64,000 nucleotides of DNA from Marivivens donghaensis (GTDB taxonomy: Bacteria; Pseudomonadota; Alphaproteobacteria; Rhodobacterales; Rhodobacteraceae), in the NCBI RefSeq assembly GCF_030410045.1, contig NZ_JAUFRA010000005.1, forward strand, positions 372,001 to 436,000. The letters are read 5' to 3'. The notes under the pieces were generated by a model. It saw nothing but the letters and a program-made list of their open reading frames with translations, ran no database searches and was not told where the DNA came from. Every line of letters begins with the position of its first letter. Position 1 is the stretch's first letter. The translations under genes and the position numbers were made by a program. Below are positions 49,925 through 59,780 of this stretch, piece after piece.

Positions 49925-52822
49925 ATGTGCGCCGACACACCTGACTACAAAGACACCCTAAACCTGCCAGAAACTGAATTCCCGATGCGTGCAGGCCTGC
50001 CGCAGCGCGAGCCTGAATGGCTTGCCCGTTGGGCCGAGATCGGCATCTACGATCGCCTTCGTGAAAAATCTGATCGCACGCCGTTCATCCTGCACGATGG
50101 CCCTCCCTATGCGAACGGCCACCTGCACATCGGTCACGCGCTGAACAAGATCCTCAAGGACTTTATCGTGCGTTCGCAGCAGATGCTGGGCAAAGATGCG
50201 CGTTATGTTCCGGGTTGGGATTGTCACGGCCTGCCGATCGAATGGAAGATCGAAGAAAAATACCGCGCTGAGGGCAAGAACAAAGACGAAGTGAACGTTG
50301 TCGACTTCCGTCAGGAATGCCGCAAGTTCGCCGAAGGTTGGATCGACATCCAGCGTGAAGAGTTCAAACGTCTGGGCATCACAGGCAACTGGGCTGATCC
50401 CTATTTGACGATGAACTTCCACGCGGAACGTGTGATCGCCGAAGAATTCATGAAGCTCCTGATGAACGGCACGCTCTATCAGGGCTCTAAGCCTGTGATG
50501 TGGTCGCCTGTTGAGAAAACCGCGCTGGCAGAGGCTGAGGTCGAATACCACGACCACACCAGCCATCAGGTTTGGGTGCGGTTTAAGCCTGTCGTGGGTG
50601 GCGAAAAAGTATCCAGCGACGACTTTACAGTCGTGATCTGGACCACCACCCCGTGGACCATCCCGCAGAACCGCGCTGTCGCTTATGGCCCAACCATCGA
50701 ATACGGCCTCTATAAAGTGACCGAAGTTCACGAACACTCTGCCGCGACCGTTGGCGAGGTTGTTCTCCTCGCCAATTCGCTGGCCGAAAGCGTGATGCAG
50801 GGCGTTCGCGTCACTGCGTTTGAAAAAGTCGGTGATGTCGCTGCTGATGCCCTCGAAGGCATGATCCTCGCGCACCCCTACCGTGGCGTTGAGGACGGCA
50901 ACGGCGAATGGGACTATGACGTTCCGATGCTGCCGGGCGATCACGTGACCGAAGAGGCTGGTACGGGCTTTGTTCACACCGCGCCGTCGCACGGTGACGA
51001 CGACTATCAGCTCGGCCTGAAATTCGGCCTGCCGATGACCTACAACGTGACCGAGGATTCCTCTTACCGCGCTGACCTGCCGATCTTTGCAGGCATGCAT
51101 GTGATCCTGCCCGATGGCAAAGAGGGTCCCGCAAACGTCGCGAACATCAAACAGATGGCCTACACGGGCGCGCTCTTTGGTAAGGCCAAGATGAAGCACT
51201 CCTACCCGCATTCGTGGCGGTCGAAGGCTCCTGTTATCTACCGCAACACGCCGCAGTGGTTCGCAGCCATCGATAAGGACGTGAACGACGGGCAGGACAC
51301 CTATGGCAAAACCATCCGCGAACGCGCGCTGACCTCGATCGACCAGCTGGTGAAATGGACCCCACAAACGGGCCGTAACCGCCTCTATTCGATGATCGAA
51401 GCGCGCCCTGACTGGGTTCTCTCGCGTCAACGCGCGTGGGGCGTTCCGCTGACCTGCTTTGTGAAGAAAGACACCCTGCCGACCGCAGATGATTTCCTCT
51501 TGCGCAACGCGGCGATCAACGCCCGTATCGCTGAGGAGTTCGAAGTGGGTGGCGCCGACGTTTGGTATGTCGACGGCTTCAAAGAGCGCGTGTTCGGCAA
51601 CGATGCGAACCCTGACGACTACGAACAGGTCTTTGACGTGCTCGACGTTTGGTTCGACTCTGGTTCGACCCACGCATTCGTTCTGCGCGACCGTGAAGAT
51701 GGCACCGCGGACGGCATTGCGGACCTATACCTCGAAGGCACCGACCAACACCGCGGTTGGTTCCATTCGTCCATGCTTCAGGCCTGCGGCACCAAAGGTC
51801 GCGCCCCCTATAAGGGCGTTCTGACCCACGGCTTTACGCTGGATGAAAAAGGCATGAAGATGTCCAAATCCATCGGCAACACCGTCGCCCCCGAAGACGT
51901 TTGCAACGAATACGGCGCAGACATCCTGCGTCTGTGGGTGGCACAGTCCGATTACACCGCTGACCTGCGCATCGGCGATAAGATCATCAAAGGCGTGGCC
52001 GACAGCTACCGTCGTCTGCGCAACACCATGCGCTTTATGCTGGGGTCGCTTAACGACTTCACCGAGGCCGACCGTGTTGATCCGCAAGACATGCCAGAAC
52101 TGGAACGCTGGGTTCTGCATCGTCTGGCGGAGTTGGATGAAGTCGTTCGCAAGGGCTATGCTGAATACGATTTCCAAGGCGTATTCCAAGCGCTCTTTAA
52201 CTTTGCGACCGTGGACCTGTCGGCCTACTACTTCGACATCCGCAAGGATGCGCTCTACTGTGACGGCGATACCCTGAACCGCCGCGCATCGCGCACGGTT
52301 CTCGACATCCTGTTCAACCGTCTGACCACATGGCTGGCCCCGATCCTCGTCTTCACGATGGAAGAGGTCTGGCTGGAGCGTCACAAAGAGGACGGCGCAT
52401 CAGTGCATCTGGTCGATATCCCAGAAACACCCGCAGCGTGGAAAGACGAAGCCTTGGCCGCGAAATGGGCAGGCATCCGCAAGGTGCGCCGCGTCGTGAC
52501 CGCTGCACTGGAAATCCAGCGCCGCGATAAGGTCATCGGTGCAAGCCTTGAGGCCGCGCCTGTCGTCCACGTTGACGACAAGGACGTGCTTGAGGCGCTG
52601 AAAACCGTTGCGTTTGACGACCTCTGCATCACCTCTGGCGTTATGCTTACAAACGACCCTGCCCCTGCTGAAGCCTTCCGCATGGGCGAAGTTGAGGGCG
52701 TGGCCGTCGTCTTTGAAAAGGCAGACGGTGAGAAATGTGAACGCTGCTGGAAAATCCTTCCAGACGTTGGCACCCACAGCCACGCGGGCGTCTGCGGACG
52801 CTGTGACGCGGCACTGGGCTAA
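49925..52822 (+). CDS. ileS: Isoleucyl-tRNA synthetase
   Basis: A 965-aa class I tRNA synthetase with PPYANGHLHIGHALNK (HIGH at 68-71), the editing domain (WTTTPWTIPQNRAV) and KMSKS (645-649). The C-terminal zinc site CERCWK and CGRCD is intact, as in the bacterial type. AAAAGGACGCCACC precedes the ATG. A strong terminator lies seven bases after the stop, then the GNAT gene begins. Confidence 0.98.
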   Translation: MCADTPDYKDTLNLPETEFPMRAGLPQREPEWLARWAEIGIYDRLREKSDRTPFILHDGPPYANGHLHIGHALNKILKDFIVRSQQMLGKDARYVPGWDCHGLPIEWKIEEKYRAEGKNKDEVNVVDFRQECRKFAEGWIDIQREEFKRLGITGNWADPYLTMNFHAERVIAEEFMKLLMNGTLYQGSKPVMWSPVEKTALAEAEVEYHDHTSHQVWVRFKPVVGGEKVSSDDFTVVIWTTTPWTIPQNRAVAYGPTIEYGLYKVTEVHEHSAATVGEVVLLANSLAESVMQGVRVTAFEKVGDVAADALEGMILAHPYRGVEDGNGEWDYDVPMLPGDHVTEEAGTGFVHTAPSHGDDDYQLGLKFGLPMTYNVTEDSSYRADLPIFAGMHVILPDGKEGPANVANIKQMAYTGALFGKAKMKHSYPHSWRSKAPVIYRNTPQWFAAIDKDVNDGQDTYGKTIRERALTSIDQLVKWTPQTGRNRLYSMIEARPDWVLSRQRAWGVPLTCFVKKDTLPTADDFLLRNAAINARIAEEFEVGGADVWYVDGFKERVFGNDANPDDYEQVFDVLDVWFDSGSTHAFVLRDREDGTADGIADLYLEGTDQHRGWFHSSMLQACGTKGRAPYKGVLTHGFTLDEKGMKMSKSIGNTVAPEDVCNEYGADILRLWVAQSDYTADLRIGDKIIKGVADSYRRLRNTMRFMLGSLNDFTEADRVDPQDMPELERWVLHRLAELDEVVRKGYAEYDFQGVFQALFNFATVDLSAYYFDIRKDALYCDGDTLNRRASRTVLDILFNRLTTWLAPILVFTMEEVWLERHKEDGASVHLVDIPETPAAWKDEALAAKWAGIRKVRRVVTAALEIQRRDKVIGASLEAAPVVHVDDKDVLEALKTVAFDDLCITSGVMLTNDPAPAEAFRMGEVEGVAVVFEKADGEKCERCWKILPDVGTHSHAGVCGRCDAALG

Positions 52823-52828
52823 TAGATC

Positions 52829-52851
52829 GGGGCGCCTTCGGGCGCCCTTTT
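52829..52851 (+). terminator. Intrinsic terminator after ileS
   Basis: A GGGCGCC / GGCGCCC stem with loop TTCG starts seven bases beyond the ileS stop and is followed by TTTT. Confidence 0.9.
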
Positions 52852-52867
52852 CACAACGGGGAACCAT

Positions 52868-53284
52868 ATGATCACGATCGTCACCACAGCCGCAGACCGT
52901 CAGGCCTGCTATGACATTCGCACCACCGTTTTTGTGGGCGAACAGAACGTGCCGCCAGAGCTGGAACTGGATGATCTAGAGGACCAATGCACCCACTTCC
53001 TCGCACGGTTGGACGGGGTGCCTATGGCGACCGCACGCCTGCTCGACCGTGGGTATGCCAAGGTGCAGCGCGTTGCAGTGATGAAAGAAGCGCGTGGGAC
53101 GGGCTTGGGCAAACGAGTGATGGAGGTCCTGCTCGATCACGCCCGCGACAAAGGCTTCACCGAAGCCCGCCTAGATGCGCAGGTCAGCGCCATTCCGTTT
53201 TATGAAAAGCTGGGCTTTACCGCTGAGGGGCCAGAGTTTGACGATGCAGGTATCCCGCACCGCCTTATGACAAAACCGCTTTAA
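52868..53284 (+). CDS. GNAT-family acetyltransferase (ElaA/YjcF-like)
   Basis: A 138-aa acetyltransferase. The start ITIVTTAADRQACYDIRTTV and phrases VFVGEQNVPPELELDDLED and KVQRVAVMKEARGTGLGKRV (motif A) with LDAQVSAIPFYEKLGF are typical of the YjcF/ElaA group. The substrate is unknown. It follows the ileS terminator and overlaps convergent pcs by 4 bp. Confidence 0.88.
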   Translation: MITIVTTAADRQACYDIRTTVFVGEQNVPPELELDDLEDQCTHFLARLDGVPMATARLLDRGYAKVQRVAVMKEARGTGLGKRVMEVLLDHARDKGFTEARLDAQVSAIPFYEKLGFTAEGPEFDDAGIPHRLMTKPL

Positions 53285-53979
53285 CCGTCTTTGCCGTAAA
53301 CGACCTGCTGCATGGCGCCTGCTGCGATCAGGTAAACCGAGGTGATCACCAACCCGTAATGCGCCCAGCTTTCGGGATGGAAATCGACCCAAGCGGCCCA
53401 TCCCGCAAACCCTGTCCATGCCAGCGCCATCGGCAGCGTGACCAGCCGCCAGCGCGCGGTGCGCGTCGGGTGAACGAATTTGATCGGCAGGAACATCGCG
53501 ATCGACAGCACAACTACGAGGCCGAGGATCACCCAATAATCAGGGCGGATCGCAAAAACGACCAGCACCAGCATGTTCCAGCACCCCGGGAAACCAGAGA
53601 ACGAATAGTCCTTTGTTTTCATGCGGGTGTCCGCGAAATACAGCGCCGAGGTAAAGGTGATCACCATGATCGCCACCCAGCCCGTCCACCCCGGCAACAT
53701 CTCTGGATGTTTGAACAGCGCGTAGGCGGGCACAAAGACGTAGGTCAGGTAATCGATGATCAGGTCCAACAGCACGCCGTCATAGATCGGGCTATTGGTT
53801 TTGACGTCGTATTTCCGCGCCAACGGCCCATCGATCCCATCCACAAAGAACGCGACGACCAGCCATAGGAACATCAAGCTCCAATTGCCATCGACGGCAG
53901 CGAGCATCGCGAGCATCGCAAAAACTGCGCCAGTTGCGGTGAGAAGGTGAACGCCGAGGGCTTTGTGTGAAAGTGTCAT
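53281..53979 (-). CDS. pcs: Phosphatidylcholine synthase
   Basis: A 232-aa membrane enzyme that makes phosphatidylcholine directly from CDP-diacylglycerol and choline. It has seven to eight helices and the CDP-alcohol phosphotransferase signature DGIDGPLARKYD followed by DGVLLDLIID (D47, D50, D72 and D76). The Pcs-specific phrase SALYFADTRMKTKDYSFSGF supports this over phosphatidylglycerophosphate or phosphatidylserine synthase. Confidence 0.9.
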   Translation of the reverse strand: MTLSHKALGVHLLTATGAVFAMLAMLAAVDGNWSLMFLWLVVAFFVDGIDGPLARKYDVKTNSPIYDGVLLDLIIDYLTYVFVPAYALFKHPEMLPGWTGWVAIMVITFTSALYFADTRMKTKDYSFSGFPGCWNMLVLVVFAIRPDYWVILGLVVVLSIAMFLPIKFVHPTRTARWRLVTLPMALAWTGFAGWAAWVDFHPESWAHYGLVITSVYLIAAGAMQQVVYGKDG

Positions 53980-54018
53980 TGGGGCTAAATGACCGAAAGC
54001 AACCCTAGGGGCAAGGGT

Positions 54019-54951
54019 TCAGTCGCGCGATCCCGCACCTGCGCGGGGGTGCGCTGATCGATAGACCTCCATCAGGCGGGCGGTATCGACAGCCGTATAC
54101 ATCTGCGTCGTATTGAGCGAGGCATGACCCAGCAATTCTTGAATGGCCCGCAAGTCCCCACCCGCGTTCAACAAATGCGTGGCAAAAGAATGGCGCAGCG
54201 CATGTGGGGTCGCCGTGGCAGGCAGGCCCAGCTGCATACGTGCCTGCGCCATCACCTTTTGGATCATCACGGGCGACAGTTGCCCGCCGCGCACACCCCG
54301 AAACAGCGGCGTGTCAGGGTCGATCTGATGCGGACAGTCCCGCACATAGGCAGCCACCGCATCACGGGCGGCGTCGATCACGGGCACGATACGCTCTTTG
54401 CCGCCCTTGCCGACGATCCTCAGAACGTTGGGCAAAGGATAGTCGCGGCCCTTGAGGCCCAACGCCTCTGATATCCGCAGACCACAGCCATAGAGCAACG
54501 TCACGACCGCCGCATCTCGGGCTGCGACCCAAGGTTCGCGGGCTTGCAGTTCCACCGTGTCGATCATCGCTTTGGCAGCGTCTTCGGCCAGTGGGCGGGG
54601 TAGCTTTTTCTGGAATTTCGGGGCGCGGGTCATGAGGACCGCTGAGGGGTCGAACCCCTCTCGCTCTGCCATCCATTTCACAAAGGATTTGACCGCCGAA
54701 AGCATCCGCGCGAGCGACCGCGCCGCAACACCACGACCGCGTTCATGCGCCATCCATGACCGCATGTCCGAAATGGTCAGTCGCGACAGCGCTACCGTGC
54801 CCTGCTGTTCACCGTGGTGATTTTGCAAGAACCCAAGAAATGCGAGAACGTCTGTTTGATAGGCCTTTATCGTGTTTTCGGCCACACCATCGACCGCCCG
54901 CGCATGGTCAAGCCAACGGGCGAGCGCATCGGTGAGTGCAGGAGAGATCAC
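54019..54951 (-). CDS. xerC: Tyrosine recombinase XerC
   Basis: A 310-aa site-specific recombinase that resolves chromosome dimers at dif. The catalytic set is complete: R159 (GCGLRISEAL), K185 (GKGGKER), H250 and R253 (HALRHSFATHLL), H276 (GHASLN) and Y285 (MYTAVD). The start is GTG at 54951, overlapping the DUF484 stop as GTGA. No dif site is seen in the window. Confidence 0.93.
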   Translation of the reverse strand: MISPALTDALARWLDHARAVDGVAENTIKAYQTDVLAFLGFLQNHHGEQQGTVALSRLTISDMRSWMAHERGRGVAARSLARMLSAVKSFVKWMAEREGFDPSAVLMTRAPKFQKKLPRPLAEDAAKAMIDTVELQAREPWVAARDAAVVTLLYGCGLRISEALGLKGRDYPLPNVLRIVGKGGKERIVPVIDAARDAVAAYVRDCPHQIDPDTPLFRGVRGGQLSPVMIQKVMAQARMQLGLPATATPHALRHSFATHLLNAGGDLRAIQELLGHASLNTTQMYTAVDTARLMEVYRSAHPRAGAGSRD

Positions 54952-55655
54952 TCAAGCCAGCGCCGCATGGCGCGTTCAAAGACAGAGCCAAAGAACCCAA
55001 GAAGATCCGTACCCTGCTGCGGTGAAAACTGATGCGGGTCCTCTGCCCCCATCGCCAACATCCCCGGCAAACGCCCCGGACCAAAGTCGAGACGTAGACA
55101 CGCCTCGGACCGGATGTAATCCGCTTTGTCACCGTAGAGGCTGTTTTCCTCTGGCTGCACCTGACGCAAAAGCACCTGACGCAACGGGGCATTACGGCCC
55201 TTGGTCATATAGTCCGCGATAAATCCGGGCTTCACCACTGAGAGAACATCGCCAAGGCTCCGCACGGCGTCATCCGCCTGCTCGGCCCCACTTTCGAGAA
55301 CCAGACGCATGGAATCGACGCGCAGAATTTCCGCGACTTCGGTGCCGAGGTCCTGAAGGAAGGCATCGAACTTTACGGGTTCCATCATGCGCAACACGGC
55401 GCGATGAATTTGATTGGTGCCCGCGAGGTTTTCATAGGCGGCGGCGATCACGCTACGGTGGGTGTCCTCTAGGCGGTCCAGACGCGCCTCAAGCCGAGCC
55501 ATCGCAATGCCGCGCAAATCAACAATATTGCCGCCCATCGCCTGTTCGTTCGCAGAGACGAGCGCGCGCATCAGATCAGTATCTTCGAGAACGACCTCAG
55601 GATCGGAGAGAATAAAATCCCGCACTTTCGGATCGATTTCCGGATTACCGCTCAT
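54948..55655 (-). CDS. DUF484-family protein
   Basis: A 235-aa protein with the DUF484 (GAF-like) pattern: PEIDPKVRDFILSDPEVVLED at the start and PGMLAMGAEDPHQFSPQQGT in the final third. It is a frequent upstream partner of xerC in proteobacteria. AGGT precedes the ATG at 55653-55655; an upstream in-frame start at 55733 gives an unconserved extension. It is translationally coupled to xerC. Confidence 0.88.
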   Translation of the reverse strand: MSGNPEIDPKVRDFILSDPEVVLEDTDLMRALVSANEQAMGGNIVDLRGIAMARLEARLDRLEDTHRSVIAAAYENLAGTNQIHRAVLRMMEPVKFDAFLQDLGTEVAEILRVDSMRLVLESGAEQADDAVRSLGDVLSVVKPGFIADYMTKGRNAPLRQVLLRQVQPEENSLYGDKADYIRSEACLRLDFGPGRLPGMLAMGAEDPHQFSPQQGTDLLGFFGSVFERAMRRWLE

Positions 55656-55803
55656 CACTGACCTCATACTGCTTTGCGCGAACCCTAACAGGTTTTTGCG
55701 AGAGGTTGTGTAAAAAATCGCCCCATCGCGCAAGTCAGCAGAAAACTGCGACTGCGGATTGTGCAGGTTTTGCCACAGGTTAGCGGCATCACTTAACGCA
55801 AAT

Positions 55804-55828
55804 AGGGGCAGCCGATAAGGCCGCCCCT
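55804..55828 (-). terminator. Terminator after the aldolase gene
   Basis: An AGGGGC / GCCCCT stem extended by GCC / GGC with one mismatch and loop GATAA lies 25 bp beyond the stop on the minus strand. The following T tract is short, so this is a moderate call. Confidence 0.65.
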
Positions 55829-55853
55829 AGATGTAGATTGGATAAGGTGAAGA

Positions 55854-56507
55854 TTAGAGAATCTTCTGGCCTGTCTTTGCCCAGTCAGCTTCGAACTGTG
55901 CGAGGCCTTTGTCGGTCAGAACGTGGTTCGCCATCGCTTTGATCACAGCCGGCGGAGCGGTCATCACGTCAGCGCCGATTTTCGCACATTCAGACACATG
56001 GTTCGCGGTGCGCACAGATGCAGCGAGGATCTGAGTTTCATAGCCGTAGTTGTCGTAAACGGTGCGGATATCTTCGATCAGCTGCAGGCCGTCGAGGTTG
56101 ATATCGTCGAGACGACCGATGAACGGCGAGATAAAGGTCGCGCCAGCTTTTGCAGCCAGAATCGCTTGATTCACCGAGAAGCAGAGCGTCACGTTAACCA
56201 TGATCCCGCGCGAGGACAGTTCCTTACAAACGCGCAGACCAGCCCAGGTCAGCGGAACCTTAACCGCGATGTTGTCTGCTATTTTCGCCAGTTTTTCGCC
56301 TTCGGCCAGCATGGTCTCAAAGTCCATGGATACAGCTTCAGCCGATACAGGACCGTCAACCAGTTCAGCGATTTCCTTTGTCACTTCGAGGATATCACGG
56401 CCCGATTTCAAGATCAGGGACGGGTTGGTGGTCACGCCATCAACCATACCGAGGTCGTTAAGTTCGCGGATTGCATCCACGTCAGCAGTATCTACAAAAA
56501 ATTTCAT
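55854..56507 (-). CDS. Fructose-6-phosphate aldolase / small transaldolase
   Basis: A 217-aa TIM-barrel aldolase of the TalC/FSA group. The start MKFFVDTADVDAIRELND and DGVTTNPSLILKSG are standard; the Schiff-base lysine is K83 in NIAVKVPLTWAG. Alphaproteobacteria usually annotate this as fructose-6-phosphate aldolase, although transaldolase activity is the physiological role in many. It is a single gene, divergent from priA, with a terminator behind it. Confidence 0.93.
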   Translation of the reverse strand: MKFFVDTADVDAIRELNDLGMVDGVTTNPSLILKSGRDILEVTKEIAELVDGPVSAEAVSMDFETMLAEGEKLAKIADNIAVKVPLTWAGLRVCKELSSRGIMVNVTLCFSVNQAILAAKAGATFISPFIGRLDDINLDGLQLIEDIRTVYDNYGYETQILAASVRTANHVSECAKIGADVMTAPPAVIKAMANHVLTDKGLAQFEADWAKTGQKIL

Positions 56508-56598
56508 GGGATTTGCCTCACAGTGTGGGTTGGCCTTTGTCGGGTCAGCGTTTACCTCAGGTAGGGTAAAACCGAAACCCTGAAATGAGTGCGCTTAC

Positions 56599-58788
56599 GT
56601 GAGAGAATTCTACGCAGAAGGAGAGCTGGTATCTGTGCTGACCGCGCAGCCCCTCGACCGTCTGCTGGACTACAAAGCACCCGAGGGGGGATGTTGGCGC
56701 GGTGCCTTTGTTGAGGTGCCTCTTGGACCGCGCAAGGTCTTGGGCGTGATTTGGGGTGACGGCATCGGTGGGTTCGACCTGTCCAAAGCGCGTTCCGTCA
56801 ATCGGGTGCTCGATGTGGCGCCCATGCGCGAAGAGATGCGTCAGTTCCTGACCAAGGTCGGCGCCTATACCTTGACCACCATGTCCGCGATGCTGCGGCT
56901 CGCGACTCGGGCACCGGGATTGGGCGACGCGCCATCCATGCGCAAGGTTTACCGTCTGGGAAGCGTTGCCCCCGACCGCATGACCGACGCCCGCACCCGC
57001 GTGTTAGAGGTGCTGCGCGACTACGGCGGCTTGGCCTTTACCCTGTCCGAACTGGCAGAGATGGCAGGCACCTCGTCCTCCGTCATCAAGGGCCTCGTCA
57101 AACAAGGCGCGGTGAGCGAAGAGGACAGCCCCCGCGACCTGCCCTACCCGCGACTCGACCCAGATTACGGTGCCAAAGACCTGAGCGACGATCAGGCGGC
57201 CGCCGCCGAAACCCTGCGGGCGAAAATGCGCTCAGGTGCCTATGGCACCACGCTGCTAAAAGGCGTGACAGGATCGGGCAAAACCGAGGTCTACCTTGAA
57301 GCCGTAGCCGAAGCGCTCCGCATTGGGCGACAGGCGCTGGTGCTATTGCCAGAGATTGCACTGACCTCTGAATTCATCACGCGCGTTGAGGCTCGGTTCG
57401 GGATGAAACCTGCGGAATGGCATTCGGGCGTCACCATGACCGAACGCCGCCGTTGCTGGAAAATGGTCGGCAATGGCGACGCGCAACTGGTCGTCGGCGC
57501 ACGGTCCGCGCTTTATCTGCCCTATCGTGACCTCGGCCTGATCGTCGTCGATGAAGAACACGACACCTCTTACAAACAGGACGACGGCGTCCTATACAAC
57601 GCCCGTGACATGGCCGTCCTGCGGGCGTCACTGAACAACGCACAAGTGGTTCTGGCCTCTGCCACGCCAAGCCTCGAAAGCTGGGCGAATGTCGAGGCGG
57701 GGAAATATGATCGGATCACGCTGACCTCGCGATTTGGCGACGCGGTGCTGCCCGACATGAAAGCCATCGACATGCGGGCAGAGGATGTCCCCTCCGGCCG
57801 TTGGATTTCACCCAGCCTGCGCTCTGCCATCATCGGCCGTATGGAAAAGGGCGAACAATCGCTCGTCTTTCTTAACCGCCGTGGATACGCGCCGCTCACC
57901 ATTTGTCGCGCCTGCGGGCATCAGATCGCCTGTGATCATTGCGACGCGCGGATGGTGGAACATCGGTTCCTCAAACGGCTCATGTGCCACCAGTGCGGCG
58001 AAACCAAACCCATGCCAGAGGTCTGCCCGAACTGTCAGGCCGAAGGCAAACTGAACCCCGTTGGTCCGGGTGTGGAGCGTATGGCCGAAGAAGTGGCCGA
58101 GCTTTTCCCCGACGCGAAAATCGCCGTCCTGTCGTCCGACCTCTTTGGCTCTGCCCGCGCGCTCAAGGAAAAGATCGAAGAGATCGGGCGCGGCGAAACC
58201 GACATCATCATCGGTACGCAACTGGTGGCGAAGGGGCACAACTTCCCGCGATTGACGCTCGTGGGCGTTATTGACGCTGATCTGGGTCTGCAGGGCTCCG
58301 ACCTTCGCGCGGCCGAACGGACATTCCAACTGATGCGTCAGGTTGCGGGGCGTGCAGGCCGCGCAGAGACCCCCGGCATTGCCTTGCTGCAAACCTATCA
58401 GCCTGAACACCACGTGATCCGCGCGATCCTATCGGGCGACGAAGAAGAATTCTGGAAAGCCGAAGCCGCAGAGCGCAAGGCGGCAGGCGTGCCCCCCTAT
58501 GGGCGGATGGCTGGCATCGTGATCTCTGGTCCCGACATGCAAGAGGTGTTTGACCTCGGGAATGGCTTGGCGCGGCGGGCGGACCCGCTGACCCGTATCG
58601 GGGCGCAAGTCTTTGGCCCTGCCCCTGCCCCGATCGCTCGCATCCGTGGCCGTCACCGTGTGCGCTTACTGGTCAAGGCCGACAAAACCGCGCCGCTGCA
58701 AAACGCGCTCCAGCGATGGGTGGCGCAGGTGCGGGTTCCGAACAACGTCCGCCTGTCGATCGACATCGACCCGCAGAGTTTTTATTGA
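56599..58788 (+). CDS. priA: Primosomal helicase PriA
   Basis: A 729-aa superfamily 2 helicase that restarts stalled replication forks. It shows an N-terminal DNA-binding domain (residues 1-100), Walker A GVTGSGKTEVYLEAV, the DEEH box VVDEEHDTSYKQ, a zinc domain of paired CxxC motifs (CRACGHQIACDHCDAR, then CHQCGETK and CPNCQAEGK), and motif V/VI (GTQLVAKGHNFPRL). The start is GTG at 56599, since the nearby upstream ATG runs into a stop after five codons. It overlaps convergent ycjF by 7 bp. Confidence 0.96.
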   Translation: MREFYAEGELVSVLTAQPLDRLLDYKAPEGGCWRGAFVEVPLGPRKVLGVIWGDGIGGFDLSKARSVNRVLDVAPMREEMRQFLTKVGAYTLTTMSAMLRLATRAPGLGDAPSMRKVYRLGSVAPDRMTDARTRVLEVLRDYGGLAFTLSELAEMAGTSSSVIKGLVKQGAVSEEDSPRDLPYPRLDPDYGAKDLSDDQAAAAETLRAKMRSGAYGTTLLKGVTGSGKTEVYLEAVAEALRIGRQALVLLPEIALTSEFITRVEARFGMKPAEWHSGVTMTERRRCWKMVGNGDAQLVVGARSALYLPYRDLGLIVVDEEHDTSYKQDDGVLYNARDMAVLRASLNNAQVVLASATPSLESWANVEAGKYDRITLTSRFGDAVLPDMKAIDMRAEDVPSGRWISPSLRSAIIGRMEKGEQSLVFLNRRGYAPLTICRACGHQIACDHCDARMVEHRFLKRLMCHQCGETKPMPEVCPNCQAEGKLNPVGPGVERMAEEVAELFPDAKIAVLSSDLFGSARALKEKIEEIGRGETDIIIGTQLVAKGHNFPRLTLVGVIDADLGLQGSDLRAAERTFQLMRQVAGRAGRAETPGIALLQTYQPEHHVIRAILSGDEEEFWKAEAAERKAAGVPPYGRMAGIVISGPDMQEVFDLGNGLARRADPLTRIGAQVFGPAPAPIARIRGRHRVRLLVKADKTAPLQNALQRWVAQVRVPNNVRLSIDIDPQSFY

Positions 58789-59780
58789 TCCGCCTTCGGA
58801 CGCCCAAAGAGCCCCGCCAATGCGCGGCTGACGATTTGCGAAACTGTTGGTTTTGACGCCACACCCCACGGCAGCGGGCGGCATACTTCTAGTGCGGCCA
58901 CACCGACCCGAGCGGTCAATGCACCGTTGATCACGCCCTCACCGAAACGGCGCGACACCTTGGCCAAGGCCCCGCCGCCAGCGACGGTTCCGATCAGATC
59001 ATCACCCACCGCAACGGCCCCAGTGGCCACTAGATGCGTCAGCACCGTGCGAGTCAAACGCCAGCTTCCGAAGGTGCCAGAACGGCCCCCGTAAATCTCT
59101 GCGATACGACGGATCATCCGCAGGTTCGCGGTCAAGGCGGTGATCAGATCAGCCAAGGCCAAGGGCACAATCGCGGTAACCGTCGCGACCTGACGCGCTG
59201 CGGCCTCGACCTCCGCGCGGGCCCTGTCATCAAGCGGCAAGAGGAGCGTTTGCTCGGCCAATTGCAAGAGACCGTCAGCGTCCATCACCTCGGCTTCACG
59301 GTCAGAGAGCTGGGCCAATCCCCACTCTAAATCAGCGCGATTTTTGTAGAGTTTCTTTATATCTGACAGAACATTACGAGCCAAAGCTAAATCATTGCTC
59401 GCGATAGCCTCTTGGGCCTCTTTGTGGACCTTATCCAACCGTCTGAGCCGCCCAAACGCTGCCAGTTCCCGCAGCGAGATCAGCGCCATGACCGCGACAA
59501 AACCAGCGACCAATACAGTGACGATCAACCCCAAAACGGGCGACCGCGCGAGGAGTGCGTTCACGTAATCCCACGCAGCCAAGGACACGACAAAGCCAAT
59601 CAGCGAGACAAGCAGCGACCAGAACCACTTTGCCAGACGCGAAGGTTTGCGCACCGACAGCGCCGCCAGATGTTGCATCGCGACGGGGCGTCCCGCGTCG
59701 AAGTCATCGACAGGCGGGGCCTCTGCGGGACTGGGCGACGGAGTGTCGAGGTCGATCAAAACAGGGCCATTGGTCGTCAT
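58782..59780 (-). CDS. ycjF: YcjF-family membrane protein (TIGR01620/DUF697)
   Basis: A 332-aa membrane protein with two helices (about 55-105), a cytoplasmic middle and the DUF697 C-terminal block (IVPLALADLITALTANLRMI, then EIYGGRSGTFGSWRLTRTVL). It overlaps the upstream ycjX gene as ATGA. YcjX-YcjF pairs are linked to the phage-shock response in enterobacteria; whether that holds here is unknown. Confidence 0.88.
   Translation of the reverse strand: MTTNGPVLIDLDTPSPSPAEAPPVDDFDAGRPVAMQHLAALSVRKPSRLAKWFWSLLVSLIGFVVSLAAWDYVNALLARSPVLGLIVTVLVAGFVAVMALISLRELAAFGRLRRLDKVHKEAQEAIASNDLALARNVLSDIKKLYKNRADLEWGLAQLSDREAEVMDADGLLQLAEQTLLLPLDDRARAEVEAAARQVATVTAIVPLALADLITALTANLRMIRRIAEIYGGRSGTFGSWRLTRTVLTHLVATGAVAVGDDLIGTVAGGGALAKVSRRFGEGVINGALTARVGVAALEVCRPLPWGVASKPTVSQIVSRALAGLFGRPKADQ

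Noticed and set aside
49958..51673. Long open frame of 571 codons on the minus strand opposite ileS
   Set aside because: It is a shadow of ileS: the frame lacks family motifs and its composition follows the third-position bias of the real gene.
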